From the NCBI RefSeq assembly GCF_000980875.1, contig NZ_LAYO01000103.1, forward strand, positions 1 through 64,000: 64,000 bases of DNA, given 5' to 3'. Below the pieces are notes generated by a model. That model ran no database searches and was not told the origin of the DNA. It saw nothing but the letters and a program-made list of their open reading frames with translations. A program made the position numbers and the translations under genes. The DNA comes from Leucobacter sp. Ag1. Its GTDB lineage: Bacteria > Actinomycetota > Actinomycetes > Actinomycetales > Microbacteriaceae. Numbering within the stretch: position 1 is the first letter of the stretch; each line of letters begins with the position of its first letter. Below, one piece after another: positions 1 through 11,935 of this stretch.

Positions 1-95
1 GACTGCACCGGCACGGGGGCCGTGCGCGGCGGAGCCGGAACCGGACGCGCGGCGGGCGGGCCCGCGTCGCGCCCGGCGCGGCGGGACGCGGTCAC
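1..95 (-). CDS. Start of a truncated gene, probably shikimate kinase (aroK)
   Basis: A reading frame opens with GTG at 95-93 and stays open to the window edge (31 codons). Its start overlaps the aroC stop in a GTGA arrangement, which suggests translational coupling. The visible residues are a Pro/Ala/Arg-rich N-terminus that does not reach any diagnostic motif. In Actinobacteria aroC is normally followed by aroK and aroB, so shikimate kinase is the likely identity, but this rests on context only. The P-loop that would prove it lies outside the window. Confidence 0.45.
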   Translation of the reverse strand, partial: MTASRRAGRDAGPPAARPVPAPPRTAPVPVQ

Positions 96-1288
96 GATTC
101 GAGCGCGGTCGCGAGGTTCTCGGGGATCGCAGCGAGGTAGGCGTCGAGGTTCCGCTTCGTCTCGGCGACGCTGTCGCCGCCGAACTTCTCGGTGACGGCA
201 TCGGCCAGCACGAGCGCGACCATCGCCTCGGCGACCACGCCGGCTGCCGGAACGGCCGAGACGTCGGAGCGCTGGTGGTGCGCCTTCGATTCCTCGCCCG
301 TGGAGACGTCGATGGTGGGCAGCGCGTGCGGGACCGTCGCGATGGGCTTCATGCCCGCGCGGACGCGGAGCAGCTGACCGGTGGTCATGCCGCCCTCGAT
401 ACCGCCGGCCCGGCCCGTGTCGCGCACGATCCGGCCGTCGCGCAGGTGCAGCTCGTCGTGCGCCTCGGAACCGCGGCGCCGGGTCGTCTCGAAGCCGTCG
501 CCGACCTCGACCGCCTTGATCGCCTGGATGCCCATGAGCGCGCCGGCGAGACGCGAATCGAGCCGTCGATCCCAGTGCACGTAGGAGCCGAGCCCCGGGG
601 GCAGGCCGTAGGCGAGCACCTCGACGATACCGCCGATGGTGTCGCCCGACTTCTTGGTGTCGTCGACCTCCGCGACCATGCGCTCGCTGGTCGCCGCGTC
701 GAAGCAGCGCAGCGGATCGGCATCGAGCGCGGCGACGTCCTCGGGACGGGGCAGCGGAGTGCCTGCGGGGGTTTCGACCGCACCGATCGAGACCGTGTGG
801 CTGACGAGCCGGATCCCGAGCTCGGCCAGGAACGCACGTGCCACGGCGCCGAGGGCGACGCGGGCGGCGGTCTCCCGGGCGCTCGCGCGCTCGAGCACCG
901 GCCGGGCCTCGTCGAAGCCGTACTTCTGCATACCGGTCAGGTCGGCGTGGCCGGGGCGGGGACGCGTCAGCGGGGCGCCTCTGCCGCGGGACTTCTCGGA
1001 GAGCTCGATCGGCTCGGGGCTCATCACCTCGGTCCACTTGGGCCACTCGGTGTTGCCCACGCGGATCGCGACCGGGCCGCCGATGGAACGGCCGTGCACG
1101 ACACCGCCCGAGAGGTGGAGCTCGTCCTGCTCGAACTTCATGCGCGAGCCGCGGCCGTAGCCGAGCTTGCGCCGTTCGAGGTCGGCGCGGATCCCGTCGA
1201 TCGAAACGGGCACACCGGCGGGCAGCCCCTCGAGCACGGCAATGAGTTCTGGGCCGTGGGATTCCCCGGCCGTGAGCCAACGCAGCAT
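92..1288 (-). CDS. aroC: Chorismate synthase
   Basis: Makes chorismate from 5-enolpyruvylshikimate-3-phosphate, the last step of the shikimate pathway, using reduced FMN. The 398-residue protein has the usual actinobacterial length. It starts [12 protein letters not shown], has the arginine-rich FMN/substrate segment [13 protein letters not shown] near residue 45, RPGHADL near 110, the RASARET segment near 135 and a C-terminal [19 protein letters not shown] stretch typical of the family. The start has a GGAAAG Shine-Dalgarno 8 nt upstream, lying inside the end of aroE. Only 4 bp separate it from aroE, so the two are surely cotranscribed. Confidence 0.97.
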   Translation of the reverse strand: MLRWLTAGESHGPELIAVLEGLPAGVPVSIDGIRADLERRKLGYGRGSRMKFEQDELHLSGGVVHGRSIGGPVAIRVGNTEWPKWTEVMSPEPIELSEKSRGRGAPLTRPRPGHADLTGMQKYGFDEARPVLERASARETAARVALGAVARAFLAELGIRLVSHTVSIGAVETPAGTPLPRPEDVAALDADPLRCFDAATSERMVAEVDDTKKSGDTIGGIVEVLAYGLPPGLGSYVHWDRRLDSRLAGALMGIQAIKAVEVGDGFETTRRRGSEAHDELHLRDGRIVRDTGRAGGIEGGMTTGQLLRVRAGMKPIATVPHALPTIDVSTGEESKAHHQRSDVSAVPAAGVVAEAMVALVLADAVTEKFGGDSVAETKRNLDAYLAAIPENLATALES

Positions 1289-1292
1289 GGAT

Positions 1293-2234
1293 CTATCTTT
1301 CCATACGCGGCAGGCCTGCGGCGCCGCGCATGACGTCGAGCAACGCGGCCTCGTCGGGCAGCGGGAACGACGGCTCCCCCGCGACGAAGATCCGGGCCTG
1401 CACCAGCGCCTGCTCCACGAGCATGTCGAGGCCCGGGTGAGCGGTGCCGCCCGCGACCCGCCAGCGCTCCGCGAGCGGGGACGGCCAGGGATCGTAGGCG
1501 ACGTCGAAGAGCGGAGCCCGCTCCAACCCGGCGGGCAGCTCGATCCCGTGTCCGGCGGGCCCCGGCAGCGCCGAGATGACGAGCGTGGCGTCGGCCGCCT
1601 CGACTGTCACAGTCCCGTCTTCGGTGCCGAGCACCGCTCCGGAGACGCGCACCGCTGCGCCCGAGCCCTCGCTCGTCCCGTCGAATCGCGCCGCGAGATC
1701 GGCGACCGCAGCGGAGTTGCGCGCGAGGATCGTGATGCGCTCGGCGCCGAGGCTGCGGGCTGCGAGCAGAGCGGAGACCGCGGTGGCCCCCGATCCGAGC
1801 ACGACCGTGCGCTGCGCCTCGAGGCCGGCACCGCGGATCGCCGCCGCGAGGCCCGGCACGTCGGTGTTGTACCCGGCCCAGCGCGGGGCCGCGTCGCCGG
1901 GTGCGACGATCCGGAACAGGGTGTTCACGACGCCGCTCTCGGTCGCGACGGGGTCGAGCACCGTCGCGATCCGATGCGCTTCCTCCTTCAGCGGCATGGT
2001 CACCGAGAAGCCGCGCCACTCGGGGCCCCGGCCCCGCAGGAACGCTTCGAGACCGTCCGCGCCGCAGCGCACGCGGGTGTAGCTCCAGTCCAGGCCGAGC
2101 GCGTCGTACGCGGCGCGGTGGATCCGCGGAGAACGGGAGTGCTCGATCGGGCGGCCGAGGACGGCCAGGCGCTGCGCAGTCGCCCGGAGCTCCGGCTCGT
2201 CGGCCGGGGCGCCGAGCGTCGTCGGATCAGTCAC
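1293..2234 (-). CDS. aroE: Shikimate dehydrogenase
   Basis: Reduces 3-dehydroshikimate to shikimate with NADPH. The chosen GTG start at 2234 gives 313 residues and overlaps the mltG stop as GTGACTGA. A longer frame upstream lacks family similarity. The substrate-binding [11 protein letters not shown] motif, the catalytic-lysine segment [11 protein letters not shown], a YNTD motif and the nucleotide-binding glycine loop [13 protein letters not shown] are all present. A C-terminal helix follows the Rossmann domain. The gene sits between mltG and aroC in one minus-strand operon. In many Actinobacteria this copy follows mltG exactly as here. Confidence 0.93.
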   Translation of the reverse strand: MTDPTTLGAPADEPELRATAQRLAVLGRPIEHSRSPRIHRAAYDALGLDWSYTRVRCGADGLEAFLRGRGPEWRGFSVTMPLKEEAHRIATVLDPVATESGVVNTLFRIVAPGDAAPRWAGYNTDVPGLAAAIRGAGLEAQRTVVLGSGATAVSALLAARSLGAERITILARNSAAVADLAARFDGTSEGSGAAVRVSGAVLGTEDGTVTVEAADATLVISALPGPAGHGIELPAGLERAPLFDVAYDPWPSPLAERWRVAGGTAHPGLDMLVEQALVQARIFVAGEPSFPLPDEAALLDVMRGAAGLPRMER

Positions 2235-3351
2235 AGCGCTTGCCACCCGCGGCCCTGTGCGCCTCGCACCACTGCCCGAGCTTGGCCACCGCGGCCTCAT
2301 GCTCCTCGTTGGTCTCCGAGAACACGGTCTCGCCGGTCTCGAGGTTGATCGGCACGAAGTAGAGCCACTTGCCCGGGGCCGGCTTCATCGCGGCCGCGAT
2401 GGCGACGTCACCGGGGAGACCGATGGGCCCGATCGGCAGGCCGGGATTCGCGTAGGTGTTGTACTTGTTCGACGCATCGGCCCGCTCGGCCTCGGTGGTC
2501 CACACCGTGTGGGTGTTGCCGGTGCCGTACGCGACCGTCGCATCGGACTGCAGCTTCATGCCCTGATCGAGGCGGTTCTGGAACACGCGGGCGATCTTCG
2601 GGAAGTCCGCCTGGTTGGATCCCGCCTCGCGCTGCACGATGGAGGCGAGGGTGAGCACGCGCAGCTCATCGGCCTCGGGCACGCCGTGCTCGCGCAGCGC
2701 CTGCCCCATGCGCTCGACCATCTTCTTGATGATGGTCTCGGCGGTGTCGCCCGGCTCGAACGTGTAGGTGGCCGGGAACAGGAAGCCCTCGATCGAAGGA
2801 GCGGCCTTCGGGATCCCGTACTTGCTCGGGTCCTTGACCGCCGCGTCGAAATCGGCCTGCGGAATGCCGGTGACCTTCGAGATCCGAGCGAGCGCGTCCC
2901 TCGCGGCCATGCCCTCGGGGATCGTCACCGTCAGCTTGATCTGGTTCTTGGGGTCCTGCAGCGCGGCGAGAGCCGCCTTCGCGCTCATCTGCTTCTTCAG
3001 CTGGTAGGAACCGACCTGGAACTCGACGGCCGGATCCTGCTTGAGCAGCAGATCGTAGAACGCCTCCGACGTCTTCACGACGCCCTGCTTCGCCAGGGAG
3101 GCGGCGATGTCGCTGCCGATCTCGCCCTCGCGGATCGTGACCACCGCCGATCCGGTGCCGGAACCCTCGTAGTCGTTCTTCTCCCAGCCCATGGCCTTCG
3201 AGACCTGAGCACCGAAGCTCGACCAGAGCACCGCGACCCCTGCGCCGAGACCGCCGAGCAGGAGCACCGCGACGAGCAGGACGATGAGCACCCGCTTACC
3301 CGTGCTGCTCTCCTGCTTGGCGCGGCGTCCGCGCTTCTGGCGTGCGTTCAT
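2227..3351 (-). CDS. mltG: Endolytic murein transglycosylase MltG
   Basis: Membrane-anchored lytic transglycosylase (YceG family) that cleaves nascent glycan strands and is thought to act as a terminator of peptidoglycan chain elongation. The 374-residue protein has a basic cytoplasmic N-terminus, one membrane span at about residues 20-45, a LysM-like region, and the YceG catalytic domain with the conserved glutamate in LASIVQREAG and the downstream QSDATVAYG and NTYANPGLPIGPI motifs. The ATG overlaps the ruvX stop (ATGA), and its own end overlaps aroE, so ruvX-mltG-aroE-aroC read as a coupled unit. Confidence 0.95.
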   Translation of the reverse strand: MNARQKRGRRAKQESSTGKRVLIVLLVAVLLLGGLGAGVAVLWSSFGAQVSKAMGWEKNDYEGSGTGSAVVTIREGEIGSDIAASLAKQGVVKTSEAFYDLLLKQDPAVEFQVGSYQLKKQMSAKAALAALQDPKNQIKLTVTIPEGMAARDALARISKVTGIPQADFDAAVKDPSKYGIPKAAPSIEGFLFPATYTFEPGDTAETIIKKMVERMGQALREHGVPEADELRVLTLASIVQREAGSNQADFPKIARVFQNRLDQGMKLQSDATVAYGTGNTHTVWTTEAERADASNKYNTYANPGLPIGPIGLPGDVAIAAAMKPAPGKWLYFVPINLETGETVFSETNEEHEAAVAKLGQWCEAHRAAGGKRCD

Positions 3352-3845
3352 CGTTCGTCTCCTCGGTCTTCGGCGATCGGGTCGGCGTCCTGCGGGTCGA
3401 GCGCTTCGCCGGGGGGCGCGCTCTGCGCGCGCTCGGTGTCGAGCGCGTGCTGCAGGATGACGACGGCCGCGGCCTGGTCGATCACCCCGCGACTGTTCTT
3501 GGTGTTGCGTCCGGCCTGGTGCAGCTGGCTCTGGGCCGAGACGGTCGACAGGCGTTCGTCGACGAGGCGCACGGGCAGGCCGCGCTCGGCGAGCCGTCGG
3601 GCGAAGGCCTCGGCGTCGTCGGTCGACGGGGTGCGGTCGCCGCTCAGGCTCAGCGGCAGGCCGACCACGGCCTCGAACGCGCCGTGCTCGGCGAAGAGCA
3701 CCGCGATCCGCTCCACGTCGTGCCCGCCCGAGGCGACACGCCGGACCGTCTCGACCGGCGTGGCGAGCATGCCGTGAGCATCGGAGCGGGCCACGCCGAT
3801 CCTGGCGCGGCCCACGTCGATGCCGAGTCGTACGCCCGTGCGCAC
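3348..3845 (-). CDS. ruvX: Holliday junction resolvase-like RuvX (YqgF)
   Basis: RNase H-fold nuclease family protein, essential in many bacteria. Its roles are attributed to Holliday junction resolution and/or 16S rRNA 5'-end maturation. With the GTG start at 3845 it has 165 residues, normal for the family. The longer upstream frame lies inside alaS and is not similar to anything. Motifs are GIDVGRARIGVARSD at the N-terminus with the first acidic residue, GLPLSLSGD in the middle and VDERLSTVSA near the C-terminus. The start lies 1 bp after the alaS stop, and the stop overlaps mltG. Confidence 0.93.
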   Translation of the reverse strand: MRTGVRLGIDVGRARIGVARSDAHGMLATPVETVRRVASGGHDVERIAVLFAEHGAFEAVVGLPLSLSGDRTPSTDDAEAFARRLAERGLPVRLVDERLSTVSAQSQLHQAGRNTKNSRGVIDQAAAVVILQHALDTERAQSAPPGEALDPQDADPIAEDRGDER

Positions 3846-3846
3846 C

Positions 3847-6501
<2,655 letters not shown>

Positions 6502-6553
6502 GGGGTTCTGGTTCCTTTTGGGGAGGTGCGTACGAGTGGGAGTCGGGGTGCGC

Positions 6554-6790
6554 TCAGTCGGCGGCGTGCTGCTTGGCCTCGAGGCGGCTCAGACGACGCT
6601 CGACCTCGTCGAGCGTCTCATCGAGCTCGGCCTCGCCCTCGCGGTACCCGTTCGCGAGCGCATCGCTGAACTCGCGCGCGCCGCGGTTCACCCGCTCGAA
6701 GAAGCGGCGCCCCTCGGGCGTCTGGTTGACGAAGTGGGCGGCAACGAAACCGGCGGCGACTCCGACGATCAGCCAGGACAGTCTGCGCAT
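6554..6790 (-). CDS. Small single-span membrane protein between rpsD and alaS
   Basis: A 78-residue protein with an N-terminal hydrophobic segment (about residues 4-20, ending AAHFVNQT) followed by a charged, heptad-like helix rich in Glu/Arg. The ATG at 6790 is preferred over an in-frame ATG ten codons upstream because GGAGG lies 6 nt before it. Actinobacteria usually carry one or two small membrane proteins (for example DUF948) at this position. This one looks like the positional counterpart, but I cannot assign a named family. The function is unknown. It is probably membrane-anchored with a cytoplasmic coiled helix. Confidence 0.8.
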   Translation of the reverse strand: MRRLSWLIVGVAAGFVAAHFVNQTPEGRRFFERVNRGAREFSDALANGYREGEAELDETLDEVERRLSRLEAKQHAAD

Positions 6791-6819
6791 GGGGATCCTC
6801 CAGATCTCTCGACCGTGCA

Positions 6820-6825
6820 AGTCTA
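6820..6825 (-). promoter_or_regulatory. Candidate -10 box for the small membrane protein/alaS operon
   Basis: TAGACT on the minus strand, about 30 nt before the ATG at 6790. No clear -35 hexamer is seen. The same TANNNT form recurs before several other genes in the window. Confidence 0.4.
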
Positions 6826-6898
6826 GCGGGGGCGCCTTTGCGTGCCCTTCATATCCCGCGTCACGGCGCGTACGCGGTGCGACGGGCTCCGGAAACGC

Positions 6899-6932
6899 CG
6901 AACGGCCGCCGGATTGCTCCGACGGCCGTTCG
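6899..6932 (-). terminator. Terminator hairpin after rpsD
   Basis: An inverted repeat with outer arms CGAACGGCCG / CGGCCGTTCG and an inner GGA/TCC pairing, 20 bp past the rpsD stop. It is followed on the minus strand by GCGTTTCC, only a weak U-tract. It separates rpsD from the small membrane protein gene. Confidence 0.65.
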
Positions 6933-6952
6933 TATCGCTGTGCGCGAAGCGC

Positions 6953-7582
6953 TTAGCGGGCTGCGTAGTACTCGACGACGAGCTGCACTTCACAGGTCAC
7001 GGGGACCTCGGCGCGCTTCGGACGACGGACCAGGCGAGCCTGGAGCTTGTCGAGCTCGACCTCGAGGTAGCCCGGGACCGGGGGCAGGACCTCGGCGTGA
7101 CCGCCGGCCGCTGCGACTTGGAAGGGCTCCATCCCCTCGGAGCGCTCCTTGACGTGGATGAGCTGACCCGGCTTCACGCGGAAGGAGGGACGGTCGACGA
7201 TCTTGCCGTCGACGAGGATGTGGCGGTGCACGACCATCTGGCGAGCCTGCGAGGTGGTGCGGGCGAAGCCGGCGCGGAGCACGAGGGCGTCGAGACGCAT
7301 CTCGAGGAGCTCGACCAGGTTCTCACCGGTCAGGCCGTCCTGGCGACGGGCTTCCTTGAAGGCGATGACGAGCTGCTTCTCGCGGATGCCGTACTGGGCC
7401 CGGAGACGCTGCTTCTCGCGCAGGCGGACGGCGAAGTCGCTGTCGCTCTTACGCTTGGTGCGACCGTGCTGGCCGGGGCCGTAGGGGCGCTTCTCGAGGT
7501 AGCGCGCAGCCTTCGGGGTCAGGGCGATCCCGAGCGAGCGGGACAGGCGGGTCTTGGAACGGGTACGCGACGTAGTCGACAC
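6953..7582 (-). CDS. rpsD: 30S ribosomal protein S4
   Basis: Primary rRNA-binding protein of the small subunit. With the GTG start at 7582 it has 209 residues, the normal S4 length, and AAAGGA lies 6 nt upstream. A longer frame upstream has no family similarity. The N-terminal domain begins VSTTSRTRSKTRLSRSLG. The S4 RNA-binding domain contains RLDALVLRAGFARTTSQARQ, HIL(V)DGKIVDRPSF and VKPGQLIHVKERS. It is a stand-alone rpsD, away from the alpha operon, as is usual in Actinobacteria. It is separated from the next gene upstream by a 216-bp non-coding stretch with a hairpin. Confidence 0.97.
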   Translation of the reverse strand: MSTTSRTRSKTRLSRSLGIALTPKAARYLEKRPYGPGQHGRTKRKSDSDFAVRLREKQRLRAQYGIREKQLVIAFKEARRQDGLTGENLVELLEMRLDALVLRAGFARTTSQARQMVVHRHILVDGKIVDRPSFRVKPGQLIHVKERSEGMEPFQVAAAGGHAEVLPPVPGYLEVELDKLQARLVRRPKRAEVPVTCEVQLVVEYYAAR

Positions 7583-7747
7583 GTGGATCCTTTCGAGTTT
7601 CTGCTGAGCCGTGCGCGGATGCGCGCGGCCGTGTTCTCTCGGCCATGCTGCGCCCGCATCAACTGAGTGATGCACGCGACGCAACGAACCGTTGTCGGTG
7701 AGGGAACGACCAGTGCAGAAACCCGGCTACAGGGCGCCTGCCACCAG

Positions 7748-7775
7748 GCTCTCGCACGCAGCCAGCTGCGAGAGC
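7748..7775 (-). terminator. Hairpin downstream of the acyltransferase gene
   Basis: A 9-bp perfect stem (GCTCTCGCA / TGCGAGAGC) with a 10-nt loop in the 216-bp gap between the acyltransferase stop and rpsD. It probably ends the rarA/acyltransferase transcript. It has no U-tract. The rest of the gap shows no open small gene. Confidence 0.45.
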
Positions 7776-7798
7776 GGTGTTGGCCAGCGTTCAGCTTA

Positions 7799-8962
7799 TC
7801 AGATCGAGGCGCCGCGCCGCCCCGGAGCCGGCTCCGGCGATTCCTCCCGGTGGTCCCGATGCCGGTCGAGCGCCTCGAAGGAGCGATCCAGTCCGCGGCG
7901 GAGGATCGGCCGCAGCGGCCGTTCGACCCAGCGTTCGATCGCCGCCGCGAGCAGCAGGCAGGCGAGCACCGTCAGGCCGAGCAGCGCGATCGGCGGGATC
8001 TCGGCGTGCAGCGTCTCGATGATCCAGCGCCCCCACTGCTCGTGGATGAGGTAGAGCGGGTAGGTGAGCGCGCCGGCGTAGGTCATCCAGCGCCAGCCGC
8101 GATGCGCCAGCGGTGTCAGGGTGATGAGCGCGACGAGGGCGAAGATCCCGATGACGATGATCGCGGCCGTCAGCTCGTCGCCGGTGAACCCGGAGTACTT
8201 GGGCATGCGCTCGTAGATCTCCTGCGCGATGGTCTGCCGGACCGCGATCGCGATGTTGAAGCCCAGCAGCATCCATCGGAGCAGGCTGTGCCCGCGCGAG
8301 TGGATCAGGTAGAGCACCATGCCGCCGGCGAACAGCGGCGCGTAGCTCGGCGAGAGCAGCGTCGCGAGGAAGGCGTTCCCGCTCTCCTGCGCCACGAGTG
8401 CCAGGAACGGCCAGAGGAACGCCAACCCGATCATGCGCCGCTCCGTCAGGCCGAACGCGAGGACGATGCCGATCAGCACGTAGAACCGCAGTTCGACCCA
8501 GAGGGTCCAGTAGACCCCGTCGACGTGCGGCTCCCCCATCGTCTCCTGCAGCATCGTGAGGTTCGCGAAGAACTGGGGCAGGGAGACCGCGTCGTCGCCC
8601 CGCGGAGCGATCCACAGCAGCAGGATCGTGGTGAGGAGCACCGCAGCCCAGTACGCCGGCAGCAGACGGGCGGCTCGCGCTGAGACGAACTGCCCGATGG
8701 TGCGCCCCTCGGCCGAGAGCAGGATCACGAAGCCGCTGATCACGAAGAAGAGCTGCACCCCGAGCGCTCCGTACGCGCTGATCGGTGCGAGGTGCGGGAA
8801 CTGCTCGGCGACCGGCACGCCCCACACCTCGGTCTTGCGGGAGGTGAAGTGGTAGACGAGCACCGCCATCGCCGCGCCGAACCGGGTGAGGTCGAGCAGC
8901 AGGAATCTCGGCCGCGAGGTCGCGAGCGAGCTGAACTGAGGGGCCGAAGCGGGACTGAACAT
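7799..8962 (-). CDS. Acyltransferase family 3 membrane protein (OafA/YrhL-like)
   Basis: An integral membrane protein of 387 residues that probably transfers an acyl (often O-acetyl) group to a cell-surface glycan or lipid. The N-terminus contains the family signature LLLDLTRFGAAMAVLVYHF, with the catalytic-type histidine, followed by about ten membrane spans and a basic, Arg/Glu-rich cytoplasmic tail (from about residue 350). The substrate cannot be told from sequence. The ATG at 8962 is chosen because the frame upstream of it is low-complexity Arg/Ser and overlaps rarA. No Shine-Dalgarno is evident. It lies 64 bp downstream of rarA and may be cotranscribed with it. Confidence 0.85.
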   Translation of the reverse strand: MFSPASAPQFSSLATSRPRFLLLDLTRFGAAMAVLVYHFTSRKTEVWGVPVAEQFPHLAPISAYGALGVQLFFVISGFVILLSAEGRTIGQFVSARAARLLPAYWAAVLLTTILLLWIAPRGDDAVSLPQFFANLTMLQETMGEPHVDGVYWTLWVELRFYVLIGIVLAFGLTERRMIGLAFLWPFLALVAQESGNAFLATLLSPSYAPLFAGGMVLYLIHSRGHSLLRWMLLGFNIAIAVRQTIAQEIYERMPKYSGFTGDELTAAIIVIGIFALVALITLTPLAHRGWRWMTYAGALTYPLYLIHEQWGRWIIETLHAEIPPIALLGLTVLACLLLAAAIERWVERPLRPILRRGLDRSFEALDRHRDHREESPEPAPGRRGASI

Positions 8963-9026
8963 GACCCGGACGAACGTACGGCGTCGGCCTCCGCGGAGCC
9001 TGGTTGCGGGGCGCGGGCGACTCCGG

Positions 9027-10484
9027 CTAGCCTCCGCGCGTGATGCGTCGGATCTTCTCGAGCCGCTCCGCGATCTCGCGCTCGCGCCCGTGCTGGGTCG
9101 GCTGGTAGTAGGTCGTTCCCTCGAGCTCGTCGGGCAGGTACTGCTGGCGGACGACACCGCGCGGATCGCTGTGGGGGTAGAGATAGCCCTTGCCGTGGCC
9201 GAGCCGCTTGGCACCGGGGTAGTGCGCATCGCGCAGCGGTTTGGGCACGAGCCCGAATCGACCGGCCTTGACGTCGGCGATGGCGGAATCGATCGCGCTG
9301 ATGACCGCATTGGACTTGGGGGCCGTAGCGATGTAGATGGTCGCTTCGGCGAGCGGGATCCGTGCTTCGGGAAGTCCGATCAGCTGCGTCGCCTCAGCCG
9401 CAGCCACGGCGATCGGCAGCGCCTGGGGGTCCGCCATGCCGACGTCCTCGGCGGCGTGGACCATGAGCCGCCGCGCGATGAACCGCGGGTCCTCGCCGGC
9501 CTCGATCATGCGGGCCAGGTAGTGGATCGCGGCGTCGGGATCCGAACCGCGCAGCGACTTGATGAAGGCGCTGATCACATCGTAGTGCTGGTCGCCGTTG
9601 CGGTCGTAGCGGAGCAGCGCCCGGTCGACGGAGACCGCCACGATCTCGCCCGTGATCAGCGCGGGCCCGGGCGGCTCTTCGGCGGCGCGCCGTTCGGGCG
9701 CCTCGCCCGACCCGCCGGCTTCGGCGTCCTCTTCTTCGTCTTCGTCCTCGTCGATCGCGTCGAACTCGAACTCGCCGTCGACGTCGTCCCCCACTGCGCC
9801 GCCCGCCGAGGTGGAGAGCGCCGAACCGGCGGCCGCCTCGAGCGCCGTGAGCGCGCGTCGGGCGTCGCCCGAGGAGAGTTGTACGAGCGCCTCGAGTGCT
9901 TCGTCCGTCAGTTCGACCGCGCCGTTCAGGCCGCGCGGATCCGCGACCGCGCGCTGGATGAGCACCGTGAGGTCCTGATCGGTGAGCGGTTCGAGGGTGA
10001 GCAGGAGCGAGCGCGACAGCAGGGGGCTGATGACCGAGAACGACGGATTCTCGGTGGTGGCGGCGACGAGGGTGACCCACCCGTTCTCGACGCCCGGCAG
10101 CAGCGCGTCCTGCTGGGCCTTGGTGAAGCGGTGGATCTCGTCGAGGAAGAGCACGGTCGCGACGTCGTAGAGATCGCGGTCGTTGAGCGCGCGCTCCATC
10201 ACCGTGCGCACGTCCTTGATGCCGGCGGTGACCGCGGAGAGCTCGACGAAGCGCCGTCCGCTGGACTGGGCGATGGCCTGCGCGAGCGTGGTCTTGCCCG
10301 TGCCGGGAGGACCCCAGAGGATCACCGACACCGGGCCGGCGGCCCCGCCGCCCGCAGAGGCGAGCACGCGCAGCGGGGATCCCGGACGCAGCAGGTGCGC
10401 CTGGCCCACGACCTCGTCGAGGGACTGCGGGCGCATGCGCACGGCGAGCGGCGCGGTGGCGGCGGGAAGCGTAGGAACGGTCAC
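9027..10484 (-). CDS. rarA: Replication-associated recombination protein A (RarA/MgsA-type AAA+ ATPase)
   Basis: AAA+ clamp-loader-like ATPase acting at stalled replication forks. The 485-residue protein has Walker [10 protein letters not shown] near residue 60, Walker [12 protein letters not shown], sensor region [10 protein letters not shown] and the C-terminal MgsA tetramerisation domain with [26 protein letters not shown] Glu/Asp-rich insert near residues 235-260 ([14 protein letters not shown]) is an unusual acidic loop. The GTG start has TACCAT six bases upstream and no Shine-Dalgarno, which fits a leaderless mRNA. It is divergent from the DUF349 gene. Confidence 0.94.
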   Translation of the reverse strand: MTVPTLPAATAPLAVRMRPQSLDEVVGQAHLLRPGSPLRVLASAGGGAAGPVSVILWGPPGTGKTTLAQAIAQSSGRRFVELSAVTAGIKDVRTVMERALNDRDLYDVATVLFLDEIHRFTKAQQDALLPGVENGWVTLVAATTENPSFSVISPLLSRSLLLTLEPLTDQDLTVLIQRAVADPRGLNGAVELTDEALEALVQLSSGDARRALTALEAAAGSALSTSAGGAVGDDVDGEFEFDAIDEDEDEEEDAEAGGSGEAPERRAAEEPPGPALITGEIVAVSVDRALLRYDRNGDQHYDVISAFIKSLRGSDPDAAIHYLARMIEAGEDPRFIARRLMVHAAEDVGMADPQALPIAVAAAEATQLIGLPEARIPLAEATIYIATAPKSNAVISAIDSAIADVKAGRFGLVPKPLRDAHYPGAKRLGHGKGYLYPHSDPRGVVRQQYLPDELEGTTYYQPTQHGREREIAERLEKIRRITRGG

Positions 10485-10490
10485 GCGGCA

Positions 10491-10496
10491 ATGGTA
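10491..10496 (-). promoter_or_regulatory. -10 box of leaderless rarA
   Basis: TACCAT on the minus strand, six bases before the rarA GTG. This spacing puts the transcript start at or next to the start codon. Confidence 0.5.
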
Positions 10497-10605
10497 TCCG
10501 TGACCACCGACAACGAATCGGGAACTCGGGTCCTCCCCCGCCAGAGCGCTATGGCATAGTGGGAGAGGTCATGGCCGCGACCTTCGCGGACCCCCGAAAC
10601 GACAG

Positions 10606-11853
10606 GTGAGCAGCACGGTGAGCGATTCGACGAACGAGACGACCTGGGGACGAGTCGACGAGACCCTCACGGTGTACGTACGCGAGGCAGACGGCGAGCG
10701 TGCCGTCGGACAGTACCCCGACGGCACCGCCGAAGAGGCGCTCGCCTACTTCGAGCGCAAGTACGCCGATCTGGCCGGCCAGATCTCGCTGCTCGAGCAG
10801 CGCATCGCGCGCGGCACGGCCGCGGCCGATGTGGCCGACACCGTCGCCCGCCTGCGCGAGCAGCTCGTCGAGCCCGCCGCGGTCGGCGATCTCGCCGCGC
10901 TGCGCGAGCGCATCGCCAAGCTCGACGGCAAGGCCCACGAGCTGACCGAGAAGCAGCAGGCCGAGCGCGAGGCCGCCAAGCAGGAGGCCGTCGCGAAGCG
11001 CGAGGCGATCGTGGTCGAGGCCGAGCGCCTCGCCGCGCAGCCCGAGTCTTCGGTGCGCTGGAAGGAGACCGGACAGGCCTTCGAGCAGCTCTTCACCGAC
11101 TGGCAGTCGGCTCAGCGCGGCGGCCCGCAGGTGCCCAAGTCGCAGGCCGATGCGCTGTGGAAGCGCTTCCGCGCGGCACGGCAGCAGTTCGACACGGCCC
11201 GCCGTGCGCACTTCGCCCAGCTCGACGCGACCAACAAGGACGTCAAGCAGCGCAAGGAGCGCATCATCGCGGCCGCCGAGGCGCTCGCCCCCAAGGGCAT
11301 CGACGGCATCTCCGCCTACCGGTCGCTCCTCGACGAGTGGAAGGCCGCCGGTCGCGCGAGCCGCAAGCTCGACGATCAGCTCTGGGCCCGTTTCAAGGCC
11401 GCCGGCGACGTGCTGTACGCGGCGAAGGCCGCCGAGGTCGCCCAGACCAACGAGGAGTACTCGGCGAACCTCGTCGCGAAGGAGGAGCTGCTCGGCGAGG
11501 CCGAGGCGCTGCTCCAGGTGACCGACCGCGTCGCCGCCCGCAAGCGTCTCACCGAGTTCCAGATCCGCTGGGACGAGATCGGCCGGGTCCCCCGCGAATC
11601 CGTCCGCGCCGTCGAGAGCCGCCTCCGTGCCATCGAGGATCACGTGAAGCAGCTCGAGGACGAGCACTGGCGCAAGAGCAACCCCGAGACCAAGGCCCGC
11701 AGCGAGGGCCTGCGCGGCCAGCTCGAGGCGTCGATCTCCGAGCTCGAGGCCGAGATCGCCGCCGCGGAGTCCGCGGGCGACGCCAAGGCGAAGACCGCCG
11801 CAGAGGAGAAGCTGTCGACCCAGCGCTCCTGGCTCGCCGCGCTCGGCGACTGA
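10606..11853 (+). CDS. DUF349 domain-containing coiled-coil protein
   Basis: A soluble 415-residue protein, highly charged and predicted almost all-helical. It carries about three DUF349 repeats, recognisable by W-K spacing motifs such as SVRWKETGQAFEQLF, ALWKRFRAARQQFD, DEWKAAGRASRKLDDQLWARFKAAGDV and RWDEIGRVPRE. The C-terminal 80 residues form a long coiled coil (ASISELEAEIAAAES). The molecular function is unknown. It sits next to rel and rarA, as in many Actinobacteria. The GTG at 10606 is the first start after the divergent promoter region, and an in-frame GTG four codons later is possible. A strong hairpin terminator follows. Confidence 0.88.
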   Translation: MSSTVSDSTNETTWGRVDETLTVYVREADGERAVGQYPDGTAEEALAYFERKYADLAGQISLLEQRIARGTAAADVADTVARLREQLVEPAAVGDLAALRERIAKLDGKAHELTEKQQAEREAAKQEAVAKREAIVVEAERLAAQPESSVRWKETGQAFEQLFTDWQSAQRGGPQVPKSQADALWKRFRAARQQFDTARRAHFAQLDATNKDVKQRKERIIAAAEALAPKGIDGISAYRSLLDEWKAAGRASRKLDDQLWARFKAAGDVLYAAKAAEVAQTNEEYSANLVAKEELLGEAEALLQVTDRVAARKRLTEFQIRWDEIGRVPRESVRAVESRLRAIEDHVKQLEDEHWRKSNPETKARSEGLRGQLEASISELEAEIAAAESAGDAKAKTAAEEKLSTQRSWLAALGD

Positions 11854-11888
11854 GTCCCGGCCGGGTGACCGGCAGTTCTCCACAGCAC

Positions 11889-11919
11889 CGATCCCGGGGG
11901 TTCCGCACCCCCGGGATCG
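11889..11919 (+). terminator. Terminator hairpin after the DUF349 gene
   Basis: A perfect 12-bp stem (CGATCCCGGGGG / CCCCCGGGATCG) with a 7-nt loop, 35 bp past the stop codon, followed by CTTGCATCAT. The next gene starts 17 bp later, so readthrough may be limited. Confidence 0.75.
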
Positions 11920-11935
11920 CTTGCATCATGGGGGC

